From: Nocardia acididurans
Lineage (GTDB): Bacteria; Actinomycetota; Actinomycetes; Mycobacteriales; Mycobacteriaceae
Direction of reading: 5' to 3'
Assembly (NCBI RefSeq): GCF_016741815.1
Contig: NZ_JAERRJ010000023.1
Coordinates: 1 to 56,676 of the forward strand
DNA: 56,676 bases
The notes beneath the pieces are model-generated. The model was not told the DNA's origin, made no database searches, and saw nothing but the letters and a program-made list of their open reading frames with translations. Both the position numbers and the translations under genes were made by a program. Position 1 is the first letter of the stretch. Every line of letters starts with the position of its first letter. Shown piece after piece: positions 8,141 to 16,639 of this stretch.

Positions 8141-8988
8141 GCACTCGCCACGACCCTACCGACGTGCTGCGCGACTGCGTGGACGAGACGATGGTCCGCT
8201 ATTTCGGGGAGTGTGCGGTCTACCGGTGTGATGAGCGCGAGCGCACATGCCGCCGCTGCCAGGATCTCGATGCCGACGTGCGTTGTGCCGTGTCCGCACA
8301 ATGCGCTGAGCAAACCAGGAACAGCGAGCGCGCCAAGGGCGAACGGGTCTGTAGGGATCGATACCGTGCGCGCCGGAACCATCCACATCGATTCCTGCCC
8401 AGTCAGATTCACCACGATGTCGTGATCGACCATCAGGGAACGAATCTCGGGCCCTTCGAAATGATGTCCGGTTGGGGAGGTTACGGTTCCCGCCCCGCAC
8501 TCGAGCAGGACTGCCCCCAGACGAGGCGTGCGATCGGCGCCGAGTATTGCCAAACGACCGTGCTTCGGCGGGATGCCCTTGCCCCGCAATGCCGTGACGG
8601 CCGCAGCCGCAGCGGCGGCTGTGAGGACATCGGTTTCTGATACCACCAGCCGTCCGCCATGCGCGGCGACAATCGACTGCACTGCAGCCGAATCCGTTGC
8701 GTCAAGTCCGATCAGGAACGCTGCCGCTGTCTGTGTGGACAATTCCTGGATGCGAGTGGCCACCGGGTAGGGGTACCCCTGGGCCAGCGGGATGACCGAG
8801 GTGCGCAATGCCGTGCGAGAGCTCAGCAGTCGGGCGTAGTCCTCCATCGCCGACCAGCAGGAACGGCACGTCGAATACTCCCGGCCGCGGTTGTTCCACA
8901 CGGCGATGACAGCGACGCCCATATCGCTGTTGACCGGCCTGGCGTGTGTGGTGTTGTCGCCCAGGCCGGATTCCGTGTGCCCGGACAC
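8137..8988 (-). CDS. Hypothetical protein, malic-enzyme-like Rossmann region
   Basis: A 283-residue protein from GTG 8988, with a strong GGGAAGGGAAC site. The first third contains HARPVNSDMGVAVIAVWNNR and a CRSC pair. The middle resembles the early part of malic enzymes (FLIGLDATDSAAVQSIVAAH), followed by an alanine-run helix. The segment GRLAILGADRTPRLGAVLLE looks like a nucleotide-binding strand-turn-helix, and HDIVVNLTGQESMWMVPA follows. This likeness to NAD(P)-binding metabolic enzymes is weak, and no catalytic set can be assigned. It is the first gene of the operon that ends with glnR. Confidence 0.6.
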   Translation of the reverse strand: MSGHTESGLGDNTTHARPVNSDMGVAVIAVWNNRGREYSTCRSCWSAMEDYARLLSSRTALRTSVIPLAQGYPYPVATRIQELSTQTAAAFLIGLDATDSAAVQSIVAAHGGRLVVSETDVLTAAAAAAAVTALRGKGIPPKHGRLAILGADRTPRLGAVLLECGAGTVTSPTGHHFEGPEIRSLMVDHDIVVNLTGQESMWMVPARTVSIPTDPFALGALAVPGLLSALCGHGTTHVGIEILAAAACALALITPVDRTLPEIADHRLVHAVAQHVGRVVASA

Positions 8989-9092
8989 CGTTGGTTCCCT
9001 TCCCGTCGAATGCTGCTGATGACGCAGGGTTACATGGTTGTGGTGGATGCTACGACGCAAGGTTGGCACCGTAGCGGCTGTAGGTCCAGTTG

Positions 9093-9113
9093 TGCATAAT
9101 TAATATATTGCAT
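9093..9113. promoter_or_regulatory. AT-rich dyad with TGCA ends in a divergent promoter
   Basis: A 21-base AT-rich island (TGCATAAT...ATATTGCAT) stands out in otherwise GC-rich DNA between the minus-strand operon starting at 8988 and the ArsR gene starting at 9294. The ends mirror each other over four bases and the centre is nearly all A/T, as in many ArsR/SmtB operators. Whether it belongs to the ArsR gene or to the divergent operon cannot be decided. Confidence 0.4.
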
Positions 9114-9293
9114 GTTTTCGAAATCAGCACAGCAAGGGGATGTGGTCATGGTAGACCTTGCCCCGAAGATTGGCATCAGCGCTCGCTGCCCGTGGTGGCG
9201 GGCGGTGGGGTGGTCATGCTGGTTGCTAAACTCTGCAATCAAACGGGTGGGTGCCGACAGGGGCGGCCACCACGATGGAAGGGAGTGGCACGT

Positions 9294-9623
9294 ATGCCCG
9301 GAATGCAGCGGCCGCTCTATCAGATGAAGGCCGAGTTCTTCAAGACTCTCGGTCATCCGGTGCGCATCCGCATCCTCGAGTTGCTGTGCGAGCGGGAGCG
9401 GGCTGTGTCGGAGATGCTCGCCGAGATCGGGATCGAGGCTGCCAATCTGTCGCAGCAGCTTTCGATCCTGCGTCGTGCGGGTCTGGTTACCGGTCGCCGG
9501 GAAGGGCTTTCGGTGACCTATGAGCTCACCACTCCGGATGTGGCCGACCTGCTCGCCGCTGCCCGCTCCATCCTCACCGGTGTGGTGGCGGGGCAGGTCG
9601 AGGCGCTCGAGCAGCCGGCGTAA
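9294..9623 (+). CDS. ArsR/SmtB-family transcriptional regulator
   Basis: A 109-residue protein from ATG 9294, with GAAGGGAG upstream; the open frame before it is not protein-like. The winged helix is complete: FFKTLGHPVRIRILELLCER, then MLAEIGIEAANLSQQLSILR and LVTGRREGLSVTYELT. It has one cysteine, in LLCER, and lacks the CXC metal motif of classical ArsR. Genes of this type often stand beside SulP transporters. Here pckG separates the two, 102 bases downstream. A role in controlling pckG or the SulP gene is inference. Confidence 0.88.
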   Translation: MPGMQRPLYQMKAEFFKTLGHPVRIRILELLCERERAVSEMLAEIGIEAANLSQQLSILRRAGLVTGRREGLSVTYELTTPDVADLLAAARSILTGVVAGQVEALEQPA

Positions 9624-9725
9624 CCCCGCCGAATCGATGAGCTTCAGGGTGTGGTGCGCGCGTCGACATTGATTGCAGGTTTTCCAAACTAACTACCTAG
9701 CAGTTTCGCGAAGGAGAAACCAGTC

Positions 9726-11579
9726 GTGGCCAAATCATCCACTGAAGTCGCCGGAAACGAGCAGGCGCTGACGGGCCATGCCGGAGTGCTGGCATGGGTG
9801 TCCGAGATCGCCGAGCTCACCGCGCCGGAACGCATCGTCTACTGCGACGGTTCGCGGGACGAGTGGGATCGGCTGACCGGCGTACTCGTGGACAAGGGCA
9901 CATTCGTGCCGCTGCGGCGCAAGCCCAACTCCTTCTGGTGTGCTTCGGACCCGCAGGACGTGGCGCGGGTCGAGGACCGCACGTTCATCTGCTCGGAGAA
10001 CACGAGCGATGCGGGGCCGACCAACAACTGGGTCGATCCGGTCGATATGCGCACGGTCATGACCGAGCACTACCGGGGCGCGATGGCCGGCCGGACCATG
10101 TATGTGATCGCCTTCTGCATGGGGCCGCTGGATGCGCAGGACCCGAAGTTCGGCGTGCAGATCACCGATTCGGAGTACGTGGCCGTCTCGATGCAGATCA
10201 TGACCCGCTCGGGTGCGCCGGTTTGGGAGAAGCTCACCGAGACAACGGAATTCGTGAAGTGCCTGCATTCGGTGGGTGCGCCGCTGGCGGATGGGCAGGA
10301 GGATGTGCCGTGGCCGTGTGACAAGACCAAATACATCTCGCACTTCCCCGAGCGTCGCGAGATCTGGTCCTACGGTTCGGGATACGGCGGCAACGCCCTG
10401 CTGGGCAAGAAGTGCTTCGCGCTGCGGATCGCCTCGGTGCTGGGTCGTGACGAGGGCTGGCTGGCCGAGCACATGCTCATCCTGAAACTGACCTCCCCGC
10501 AGGACAAGACCCACTATGTCGCGGCGGCGTTCCCCTCCTCCTGCGGCAAGACCAATCTGGCGATGCTCGAACCCACACTGCCCGGCTGGAAAGCCGAGAC
10601 CGTGGGCGACGACATCGCGTGGTTGCGGTTCGGTGCGGATGGCCGGTTGTACGCGGTGAACCCGGAAGCAGGGTTCTTCGGCGTCGCTCCGGGCACCGGC
10701 GTCAAGACCAACCCCAACGCCATCGCCACCATCGAGGCCGGCAACTCGATCTTCACAAATGTCGCCCGCACCGAAAACGGCGACATCTGGTGGGAGGGGC
10801 TGACCGATCAGGCGCCCGAACACCTGATCGACTGGCACGGCGACGACTGGACTCCCGCGTCGGGAACTCCTGCCGCACACCCGAATTCGCGCTACTGCAC
10901 CCCGATCGCACAGTGCCCGTCGGTGGCGCCGGAATGGGACGACCCGCGCGGTGTGCCCCTCTCGGCGATCTTCTTCGGCGGTCGCCGAGCATCCACCATC
11001 CCGCTGGTCACCGAGTCCTTCGACTGGGCGCACGGGGTGTTCACCGCGTCGGTGCTCTCCTCGGAGACCACGGCCGCGGCCACCGGGCAGGTGGGGGTGG
11101 TGCGCCGCGATCCCATGGCCATGCTGCCGTTCCTCGGCTATCACGTGGGCGACTACTTCGCGCACTGGCTGTCGCTCGCGCAACGCGATGGCGCTCAGCT
11201 GCCGAAGATCTTCCAGGTCAACTGGTTCCGGCGCAGCGCGGACGGCAAGTTCCTGTGGCCCGGCTTCGGCGACAACGTGCGCGTGCTGAAATGGGCGCTG
11301 GAGCGGCTCGACGGCGGCGGCGAGGCGGTCGAAACGCCGATCGGTTACGTTCCGGCGTCGGGGGCGCTCGATCTGACCGGCCTGTCCCCGGCCGAGCAGG
11401 AGCTGGCCACCGCCGCGCTCGCGGTGAATTCCGACGAGTGGGTGCGCGAAATCGAGTCGATCGATGAGTGGTTCGCCACGATCGGCGACAACCGGCTGCC
11501 CGACCAGCTGCGAGAGCAGCTCGCCGCGTTGCGGATTCGACTGGCGGCGGTGCGCGCCACCGACGCCCAGGCCGACTGA
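9726..11579 (+). CDS. pckG: Phosphoenolpyruvate carboxykinase (GTP)
   Basis: A 617-residue protein, the usual size of the GTP-dependent class. It interconverts oxaloacetate plus GTP with PEP, CO2 and GDP at the junction of TCA cycle and gluconeogenesis. Visible signatures are the P-loop FPSSCGKTNLAML at about residues 269-281 with the class-specific cysteine, ICSENTSDAGPTNNW near residue 90, GYGGNALLGKKCFALRIAS, and the metal-binding EGLTDQAPEHLIDWHG region. The start GTG 9726 has AAGGAGAAA eight bases ahead. It is followed after two bases by a SulP gene, so the two are probably co-transcribed. Confidence 0.98.
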   Translation: MAKSSTEVAGNEQALTGHAGVLAWVSEIAELTAPERIVYCDGSRDEWDRLTGVLVDKGTFVPLRRKPNSFWCASDPQDVARVEDRTFICSENTSDAGPTNNWVDPVDMRTVMTEHYRGAMAGRTMYVIAFCMGPLDAQDPKFGVQITDSEYVAVSMQIMTRSGAPVWEKLTETTEFVKCLHSVGAPLADGQEDVPWPCDKTKYISHFPERREIWSYGSGYGGNALLGKKCFALRIASVLGRDEGWLAEHMLILKLTSPQDKTHYVAAAFPSSCGKTNLAMLEPTLPGWKAETVGDDIAWLRFGADGRLYAVNPEAGFFGVAPGTGVKTNPNAIATIEAGNSIFTNVARTENGDIWWEGLTDQAPEHLIDWHGDDWTPASGTPAAHPNSRYCTPIAQCPSVAPEWDDPRGVPLSAIFFGGRRASTIPLVTESFDWAHGVFTASVLSSETTAAATGQVGVVRRDPMAMLPFLGYHVGDYFAHWLSLAQRDGAQLPKIFQVNWFRRSADGKFLWPGFGDNVRVLKWALERLDGGGEAVETPIGYVPASGALDLTGLSPAEQELATAALAVNSDEWVREIESIDEWFATIGDNRLPDQLREQLAALRIRLAAVRATDAQAD

Positions 11580-11581
11580 CG

Positions 11582-13222
11582 GTGCGGGCACTACTACCCA
11601 GCTGGTCGGAGTGGGGTCCCGCGGTCCGGTCCCCGGGCGCGGATCTGCTGGCCGGCCTGATCGTGGCGCTGGTGGCGCTGCCACTGGCGCTGGGCTTCGG
11701 CATCAGCTCGGGACTGGGCGCCGCGGCGGGGCTCGCGACCGCGGTGATCGCGGGCGCGGCAGCTGCGGTGTTCGGCGGCTCACGCTTTCAGGTGTCGGGT
11801 CCGACCGGGGCCATGACCGTGGTCCTGGTGCCGATCTTCCACCAGCATGGCGCGGAAGGAGTGCTGGCCGTGGGGCTGATGGCCGGCCTCCTGCTGGTGG
11901 TGCTCGCGGTCGCCGGGGTCGGGCGCGCGGTGCGCTACATGCCCGCCCCGGTGATCGAGGGTTTCACGGCGGGTATCGCCGTGGTGATCGCGCTCCAGCA
12001 GTTCCCCTCCGCGCTGGGCGTCGCGCAGATCGAAGGGGAGAAGGTCTGGCAGATCGCGGCCGACGCGGTGCGGCAGTACATCGCCGCTCCCCACCACACG
12101 GCCGTGGCGACGGCGCTGGTCGTCGCCGCGATCGTCCTGCTCGGCGGGCGGTTCTTCCCCAAGCTGCCCTTCGCGTTGATCGCGGTGGCGGCGGCGACCG
12201 TGGTCGCGCGCGTCTTCGATCTGGACCTGGCTGAGATCGGTGCACTGCCGTCCGGATTGCCCGCTCCCACCGTGGGATTCGTGCATCCGGACCAGCTCGG
12301 CGCACTCATCGCGCCCGCATTGGCAGTCGCCGCCCTGGCCGCGCTGGAATCGCTGCTGTCGGCCACTGCCGCCGACTCCATGGCCGTCGGCACCCGGCAC
12401 AATCCGGATCGCGAACTGCTGGGGCAGGGCGTGGCCAATATCGCCGCACCGTTGTTCGGCGGCGTGCCCGCCACCGGTGCGATCGCACGCACCGCCGTCA
12501 ATGTGCGCTCGGGTGCGCGCACCCGGCTCGCGGCCCTGACGCACGCGCTCATTCTGGCCGCGATCATCTATCTGGCGGCGCCACTGGTCTCCGATATTCC
12601 CTTGGCGGCCTTGGCCGGTGTCCTGCTGGCCACCACGGTGCGCATGGTGGAGACCGCGTCGCTGGCCGCCATCGCCCGAGCGTCCACCGGCGATGCCGTC
12701 ATCATGGTGGTGACCTTCGTCGTGACGGTGGCCCTCGATCTGGTGAGCGCGGTAGCCGTCGGGGTAGGGATCGCGGTCGTGCTGGCCTTGCGCTCGGTCG
12801 CGAAAGAGGCTCGGCTGCACCAAATCCCGCTCGACGACACCAACCACCTGGCCGAGGAACACGGGCTGCTGCACGACCACATTGTGGCCTACCGGCTCGA
12901 CGGGCCACTGTTCTTCGCAGCGGCGCATCGGTTCCTGCTGGAACTGGCCGAAGTGTCGGACGTGCACGTGGTCATCCTGCGCATGTCGCACCTGACAGCC
13001 CTGGACACCACAGGAGCCCTGGTGCTCAAGGACGCCATAGGCAAGCTCGAGCATCGCCACATCATCGTGCTGATCTCGGGGTTGCGCGATGATCACCGTC
13101 GCAAGCTGGCCGCCATCGGCGCCCTGCCCGCCGGTGGAACCGCGCACCTGTTCGAGCACACCCCGGACGCCATCACCTGTGCCAGGCAACTGGCCCCCGC
13201 ACTCGTACGGAGCGCACCGTGA
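11582..13222 (+). CDS. SulP (SLC26) family anion transporter with STAS domain
   Basis: A 546-residue protein. About residues 1-415 form the SulP membrane core with 10-14 helices, starting with DLLAGLIVALVALPLALGFG and including GGSRFQVSGPTGAMTV and GVANIAAPLFGGVPATGAIA. Residues about 435-530 are the cytoplasmic STAS domain (LDGPLFFAAAHRFL, LRMSHLTALDTTGALVL). The GTG 11582 lies two bases after the pckG stop. SulP proteins carry sulfate, bicarbonate, or dicarboxylates. Being coupled to PEP carboxykinase, which makes or uses CO2, makes bicarbonate or a C4 acid worth considering, but that is inference. Confidence 0.93.
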   Translation: MRALLPSWSEWGPAVRSPGADLLAGLIVALVALPLALGFGISSGLGAAAGLATAVIAGAAAAVFGGSRFQVSGPTGAMTVVLVPIFHQHGAEGVLAVGLMAGLLLVVLAVAGVGRAVRYMPAPVIEGFTAGIAVVIALQQFPSALGVAQIEGEKVWQIAADAVRQYIAAPHHTAVATALVVAAIVLLGGRFFPKLPFALIAVAAATVVARVFDLDLAEIGALPSGLPAPTVGFVHPDQLGALIAPALAVAALAALESLLSATAADSMAVGTRHNPDRELLGQGVANIAAPLFGGVPATGAIARTAVNVRSGARTRLAALTHALILAAIIYLAAPLVSDIPLAALAGVLLATTVRMVETASLAAIARASTGDAVIMVVTFVVTVALDLVSAVAVGVGIAVVLALRSVAKEARLHQIPLDDTNHLAEEHGLLHDHIVAYRLDGPLFFAAAHRFLLELAEVSDVHVVILRMSHLTALDTTGALVLKDAIGKLEHRHIIVLISGLRDDHRRKLAAIGALPAGGTAHLFEHTPDAITCARQLAPALVRSAP

Positions 13223-13599
13223 CCGAACGCAGTACGCCGACATTCGCCCAGCGCGTTCGCTACATCGCCGGTGGGACACTGCCGGTGTCCATGTCGCAGT
13301 GGGTGATTCGGGATCTCACGGGGCCGGGTGCGGCTCGGCGCTACCTGCTGCGGTTCCTGGTCCCGATCTTTCCGCCGCTGTGCCTGTTCCTTCTCGTTCC
13401 CGGGCCGCTGTGGATGGGCGCGGGCATGATGGCGCTGCTCTATCTGCCGCTGATCTACTTCACCGTGGCGCTCATGTACGTCTATCGGCGCGCCCGGCTG
13501 GTGAAGCACGGTCTGGATCCCGCGCTCGCCGATCACCGCGAACGGGAACGCGCCGCCGCCGACCGGGCAGCCTACGAACGGCGTCACGGCAGGGGCTGA
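13219..13599 (+). CDS. DUF5313 family membrane protein
   Basis: A 126-residue protein overlapping the SulP stop as GTGA. It has the features of the mycobacterial/nocardial DUF5313 family: YIAGGTLPVSMSQWVIRDLT near residues 15-34, then a hydrophobic hairpin of two segments (FLVPIFPPLCLFLLVPGP and MMALLYLPLIYFTVALMYVY) and a basic, alanine-rich cytosolic tail. Function unknown. The overlap suggests it is made together with the transporter. Confidence 0.85.
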   Translation: MTERSTPTFAQRVRYIAGGTLPVSMSQWVIRDLTGPGAARRYLLRFLVPIFPPLCLFLLVPGPLWMGAGMMALLYLPLIYFTVALMYVYRRARLVKHGLDPALADHRERERAAADRAAYERRHGRG

Positions 13600-13658
13600 A
13601 CCCACTCGGCCCTGGCGAAGTGGCACCGAATGTCCATGATTCGATGAGGGAGAGCTTC

Positions 13659-13985
13659 GTGATTACTCCGGATCGGTTCCGATCGTGCTACCCCCAACCG
13701 GGGATCACGAAGGCGGTGTACGCGCCGCTGGGCAGAGCGGACCGGGATCGGCGGATGCGAGCGATCACCGAACTGGAACGACGGATCAGCGCGCTGGAGA
13801 TACCCGAACTCGGTCACTCGACAGTGTCCGAGCACGCGGACGCCCATGTGCTCGACTCGTCCACGCTGGCGGTGGTCATCGTGTGCGGCCACAATATCCG
13901 CCTCATCGAGCGAGCGATCCGCGCACACACCACCGATACCGCCGAAGTCCAGATCGAGCGCGACATCATCACGATCACGCTGTGA
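13659..13985 (+). CDS. Hypothetical protein
   Basis: A 108-residue frame from GTG 13659, preceded by GGGAGAG; an ATG at 13644 would add five residues. It contains a basic helical stretch (RADRDRRMRAITELERRISA) and a hydrophobic strand (TLAVVIVCGHNIRLIERAIR), and ends in alternating strand-like residues (VQIERDIITITL). No family recognised. A hairpin terminator follows its stop directly. Confidence 0.55.
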   Translation: MITPDRFRSCYPQPGITKAVYAPLGRADRDRRMRAITELERRISALEIPELGHSTVSEHADAHVLDSSTLAVVIVCGHNIRLIERAIRAHTTDTAEVQIERDIITITL

Positions 13986-14012
13986 TGCCGGGTGGCCCCT
14001 GCCGCCCGGCAT
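13985..14012. terminator. GC-rich hairpin between convergent genes
   Basis: ATGCCGGG pairs with CCCGGCAT, continued by GGC/GCC after one mismatch, with a CCCT loop. It sits exactly between the stops of two convergent genes (13985 and 14019), so it can end transcription from both sides. No U-tract follows, as is common in actinomycetes. Confidence 0.65.
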
Positions 14013-14018
14013 ATCGCA

Positions 14019-14363
14019 TCAAACCTTCTTGACCACAGCGGATTTCAGCTGCATCGCGCCGAATCCATCGATCTTGCAGTCGATATCGTGATCGCCGACA
14101 CCGGCGACCAGACGAATATTGCGCACCTTCGTGCCCGCCTTGATCCCGGTGGGGCTGCCTTTGACCTTCAAGTTCTTGATGACGGTGACGGTGTCGCCGT
14201 CGGACAGCACGTTTCCCACCGCATCGGTGATCACCGCCTCGGAGGGCTCATCGGACCGGGCTGCGGCGGTCCATTCGTGCGCGCATTCCGGGCACACCAG
14301 CAGTGCGCCCATCTCGTAGGTGTAGGCGCTGGAGCATGCGGGGCAGGGCGGCAGTTCGTGCAC
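14019..14363 (-). CDS. yjdM: PhnA/YjdM-family zinc-ribbon protein
   Basis: A 114-residue protein from GTG 14363, with GGAAGGAAA ahead. It carries the N-terminal zinc ribbon CPACSS...CPECAHEW (residues about 6-30) and the C-terminal SH3-like PhnA domain (DAVGNVLSDGDTVTVIKNLK, GTKVRNIRLVAGVGDHDIDC, GFGAMQLKSAVVKKV). Despite the old name alkylphosphonate utilization protein, its role is not established; the related E. coli YjdM is linked to stress mutagenesis. It stands as a separate gene 34 bases after an alpha/beta hydrolase on the same strand. Confidence 0.93.
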   Translation of the reverse strand: MHELPPCPACSSAYTYEMGALLVCPECAHEWTAAARSDEPSEAVITDAVGNVLSDGDTVTVIKNLKVKGSPTGIKAGTKVRNIRLVAGVGDHDIDCKIDGFGAMQLKSAVVKKV

Positions 14364-14397
14364 TGTTGATTTCCTTCCGGGTGAGGTTGCTGGTCGG

Positions 14398-15213
14398 CTA
14401 TCCGGTTGTGGCGGTGAGGAATTCGATGATGACCCGATTGACTTCGTCGGGACGCTCCAGGTATCCGTAGTGGCCGCAGCGCTCGATCTCGATGTAGCGC
14501 GCCCCCGGGATCGCGGTCGCGACCTCCCGGCCGAGTGCGGGCGGCGCCAGCCGATCATCGGTGAAGCCCACGACCAGGCTGGGCACCGCGATCGCGCCGT
14601 AGGCGGCCAGTCGATTCTGCGAGCGGTCCATGCCCAGCTGCGCTCGCACCCCCGCGGACGGCTGCGCCGAGGCGGTGAACTCGAAGATGTCGAGCCACTC
14701 CTGCGCCCGCTCCGGATCCTCCAGCGACGCCGGCGAGAGATTCAGCATCGCCTTGATCGCCGCCGCGTACGACGGCGGTAGCTGCACCTTCTCGTCGAAC
14801 AGGTCCCGTTCACCCTTGTTGTAGAGCTGCACGAGCGGGTGCGGTCGGCCGACCGTGCCCAGCATGACGGCTTTGCCGAGCAGACCGGGCCGGGCCAGCG
14901 CGAGTTCCTGAACCACGCGTGCGCCCATCGAATGGCCGACCACATGCGCGGGCCCGCCGCCGAGGTGCTCGATCAGGGCGGCGGTGTCACCGACGAGATC
15001 CTCGATGCGTATGCCGCCCACGGATTCCTCCGAGGGCGCGATACCGCGATTGTTCACCGTCGCGACCCGGAATCCCGCGGCGACCAGGGCAGGCACCTGA
15101 TACGTGCGCCACACCCGTCCCGGGCTGCCACTGCCCATGATCAAGACAACCAGGGGGCCGGAGCCGGTCACGTCATAGCTGAGCCGAATGCCGTTCAGGG
15201 TGGCGGTGAGCAT
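14398..15213 (-). CDS. Alpha/beta-fold hydrolase
   Basis: A 271-residue protein from ATG 15213, with AGAAGAAGGA. The fold is complete: an oxyanion region (VVLIMGSGSPGRVWRTYQVP), a nucleophile elbow GHSMG in AHVVGHSMGARVVQELAL near residue 95, an acid in VVGFTDDRLAPP around residue 215 and the final histidine in IERCGHYGYLERPDEVN. Similar proteins include haloperoxidase-like and polyketide-associated hydrolases, so the substrate is open. It is divergent from the small zinc-ribbon gene at 15344, with the TTGCTAA dyad between them. Confidence 0.9.
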   Translation of the reverse strand: MLTATLNGIRLSYDVTGSGPLVVLIMGSGSPGRVWRTYQVPALVAAGFRVATVNNRGIAPSEESVGGIRIEDLVGDTAALIEHLGGGPAHVVGHSMGARVVQELALARPGLLGKAVMLGTVGRPHPLVQLYNKGERDLFDEKVQLPPSYAAAIKAMLNLSPASLEDPERAQEWLDIFEFTASAQPSAGVRAQLGMDRSQNRLAAYGAIAVPSLVVGFTDDRLAPPALGREVATAIPGARYIEIERCGHYGYLERPDEVNRVIIEFLTATTG

Positions 15214-15299
15214 AGTCCTTCTTCTCTGCGGAGGAACCGCGGTGGCGGTGCGGAAGGCGTCGGTACGAGTGAGCGCATCCGACTGATTCGCATAACTGA

Positions 15300-15315
15300 T
15301 TGCTAACATTAGCAA
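15300..15315. promoter_or_regulatory. Perfect operator-like dyad TTGCTAA-CA-TTAGCAA
   Basis: Two 7-base arms separated by two bases form a perfect 16-base palindrome in the divergent promoter of the hydrolase (start 15213) and the zinc-ribbon gene (start 15344). The length and symmetry fit a dimeric TetR- or MarR-type repressor site. The same half-site, TTGCTAA, occurs in the palindrome before the paralogous zinc-ribbon gene at 38.6 kb. Confidence 0.7.
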
Positions 15316-15343
15316 CTGAACGATATTGATTGAGAGGCGAGCC

Positions 15344-15520
15344 ATGCGAGTGACCCGGATCAGCCGGTTGCGGGGTCCGATTCTGTGTTGCGCGACCTGT
15401 GGGCTGCTGTGTCGTAGACCCGCTCACGCCTCTGGAACCGAGTCGTGCCCGCGCTGTGGATCGAATGGATGGTCGTCGATCGGCGCCCGCGAGTGGTTCG
15501 CCGCGGTCTATCCGAGCTGA
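15344..15520 (+). CDS. Small zinc-ribbon protein (paralogue of the one at 38.4 kb)
   Basis: A 58-residue protein from ATG 15344, preceded by GAGAGG. The sequence RLRGPILCCATCGLLCR followed by SCPRCGSNG gives two cysteine knuckles spaced as in small zinc ribbons. The protein encoded at 38429-38623 has the same layout (LLRGQLLRCYHCGLLCR then CPRC), so they form a family. Function unknown. Candidates are nucleic-acid binding or protein-protein contact. Confidence 0.6.
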   Translation: MRVTRISRLRGPILCCATCGLLCRRPAHASGTESCPRCGSNGWSSIGAREWFAAVYPS

Positions 15521-15671
15521 GCCCGACGACGGACGAGAACCGCTGGTCCGCAGCGCATTCGACGGTGCCGAACCCGCTCGACTGGTCGGGGATGCGCTCT
15601 GTTCAGCGAGATCGGCGCGGACTCGGAGGGCGGCCGGGAACCTACCCCCGGGCGGGCGCCGCGTTCTCGCG

Positions 15672-16526
15672 TCAGGTCAGCTCCGCGGGTAGTCGCGTGG
15701 TGGAATCGCTCCCCGCGGAGCCGATCTGATCTCGGGTCAGTCCGATCGCGGTCTGGAGATCGGTGGCCCGGAGGTCCGCGCCCGCCAGACCCGATCCGCT
15801 GAAATCGGTTCCCGCGGCAACACATTCCCGGAGAACAGCACCGGTCAGCCGGGCTCTGGTGAGTTTGGCCGCCCGCAGGTCCGTGCCGCTCAACTCGGCG
15901 TTCGCCAGGATCGCGCGATCCAGATCCGCCTCGGCGAGCCTGGCGCCCCGAAGGTCTGCGTCGGTGAGGTCGGCCCCGATCAGCCGCGCGCCGCGCAGGT
16001 CGACGCCGCGCAGGTTCGCGCCGGCCAACCGCACCCCCGACAGATTCAGCGGCGGATCGTCAGCGGCGGTCGTGCGGCGCTGCAACGCGACGAGGATGGC
16101 GGAAATGTCACTGGGCAGCCGATGGTGGGTTTCCCCGCTGCCGAGTTGGGCGGTTCGATGTCGGAGCACGTCGGCGAAGGTTTCCAAGACCCTCGCCCGG
16201 TCGGCGGACGAGTATCGCATCATTCGGGCCAGTGCGCGTACCCCACCGGCCCGGATCACGGCATCGTCCGATGCCAGATGCCCGATGGCGGTGTTGAAGA
16301 TATCGGTGCGCTGCTTTTCTCGATCTAGGAAGTGCTTGTTGATGCCGAAGATCGCGACCGAGGCCGTGGCGCAGATGCCGACGAGGGCGGTCAACTGCCC
16401 GCGAAATGCCTCCGCCGTCTTGGCATCTGCCGACAAGAGTGTGGGAATCCAGTAATAGAGCCACACCAGGACGGCGAAAGCCACCACCCCGCCGACGCTG
16501 GTGAGCCACAGCCGTATCCGGGTCAT
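15672..16526 (-). CDS. Membrane-anchored pentapeptide-repeat protein
   Basis: A 284-residue protein. Two membrane helices lie at about residues 9-30 and 45-62 (GGVVAFAVLVWLYYWIPTLL and LTALVGICATASVAIFGINK), followed by a helical region (DREKQRTDIFNTAIGHLASD). From about residue 165 there are some 15 A(D/N)LXX pentapeptides (SGVRLAGANLRGVDLRGARL and onward), which fold as a right-handed quadrilateral beta-helix. This two-helix plus repeat architecture recurs in actinomycetes. It lies 113 bases after the STAND gene on the same strand and may be its partner at the membrane; that is inference. Confidence 0.85.
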   Translation of the reverse strand: MTRIRLWLTSVGGVVAFAVLVWLYYWIPTLLSADAKTAEAFRGQLTALVGICATASVAIFGINKHFLDREKQRTDIFNTAIGHLASDDAVIRAGGVRALARMMRYSSADRARVLETFADVLRHRTAQLGSGETHHRLPSDISAILVALQRRTTAADDPPLNLSGVRLAGANLRGVDLRGARLIGADLTDADLRGARLAEADLDRAILANAELSGTDLRAAKLTRARLTGAVLRECVAAGTDFSGSGLAGADLRATDLQTAIGLTRDQIGSAGSDSTTRLPAELT

Positions 16527-16639
16527 GATCTCATCCCAGCAGATTCCCGGGGTATGTGCTCCCGGGTTCGCGATGCTGTGTGATTGGGGCGCAAAGGATT
16601 ACCGCTGGTGTCGGGACTCCGGTCGTGGCCATGGCAGGT

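Noticed and set aside
9735..11684. 649-codon open frame on the minus strand
   Set aside because: Antisense to pckG, which is certain.
11780..13279. 499-codon open frame on the minus strand
   Set aside because: Antisense to the SulP gene; histidine/glutamine/glycine-rich shadow product.
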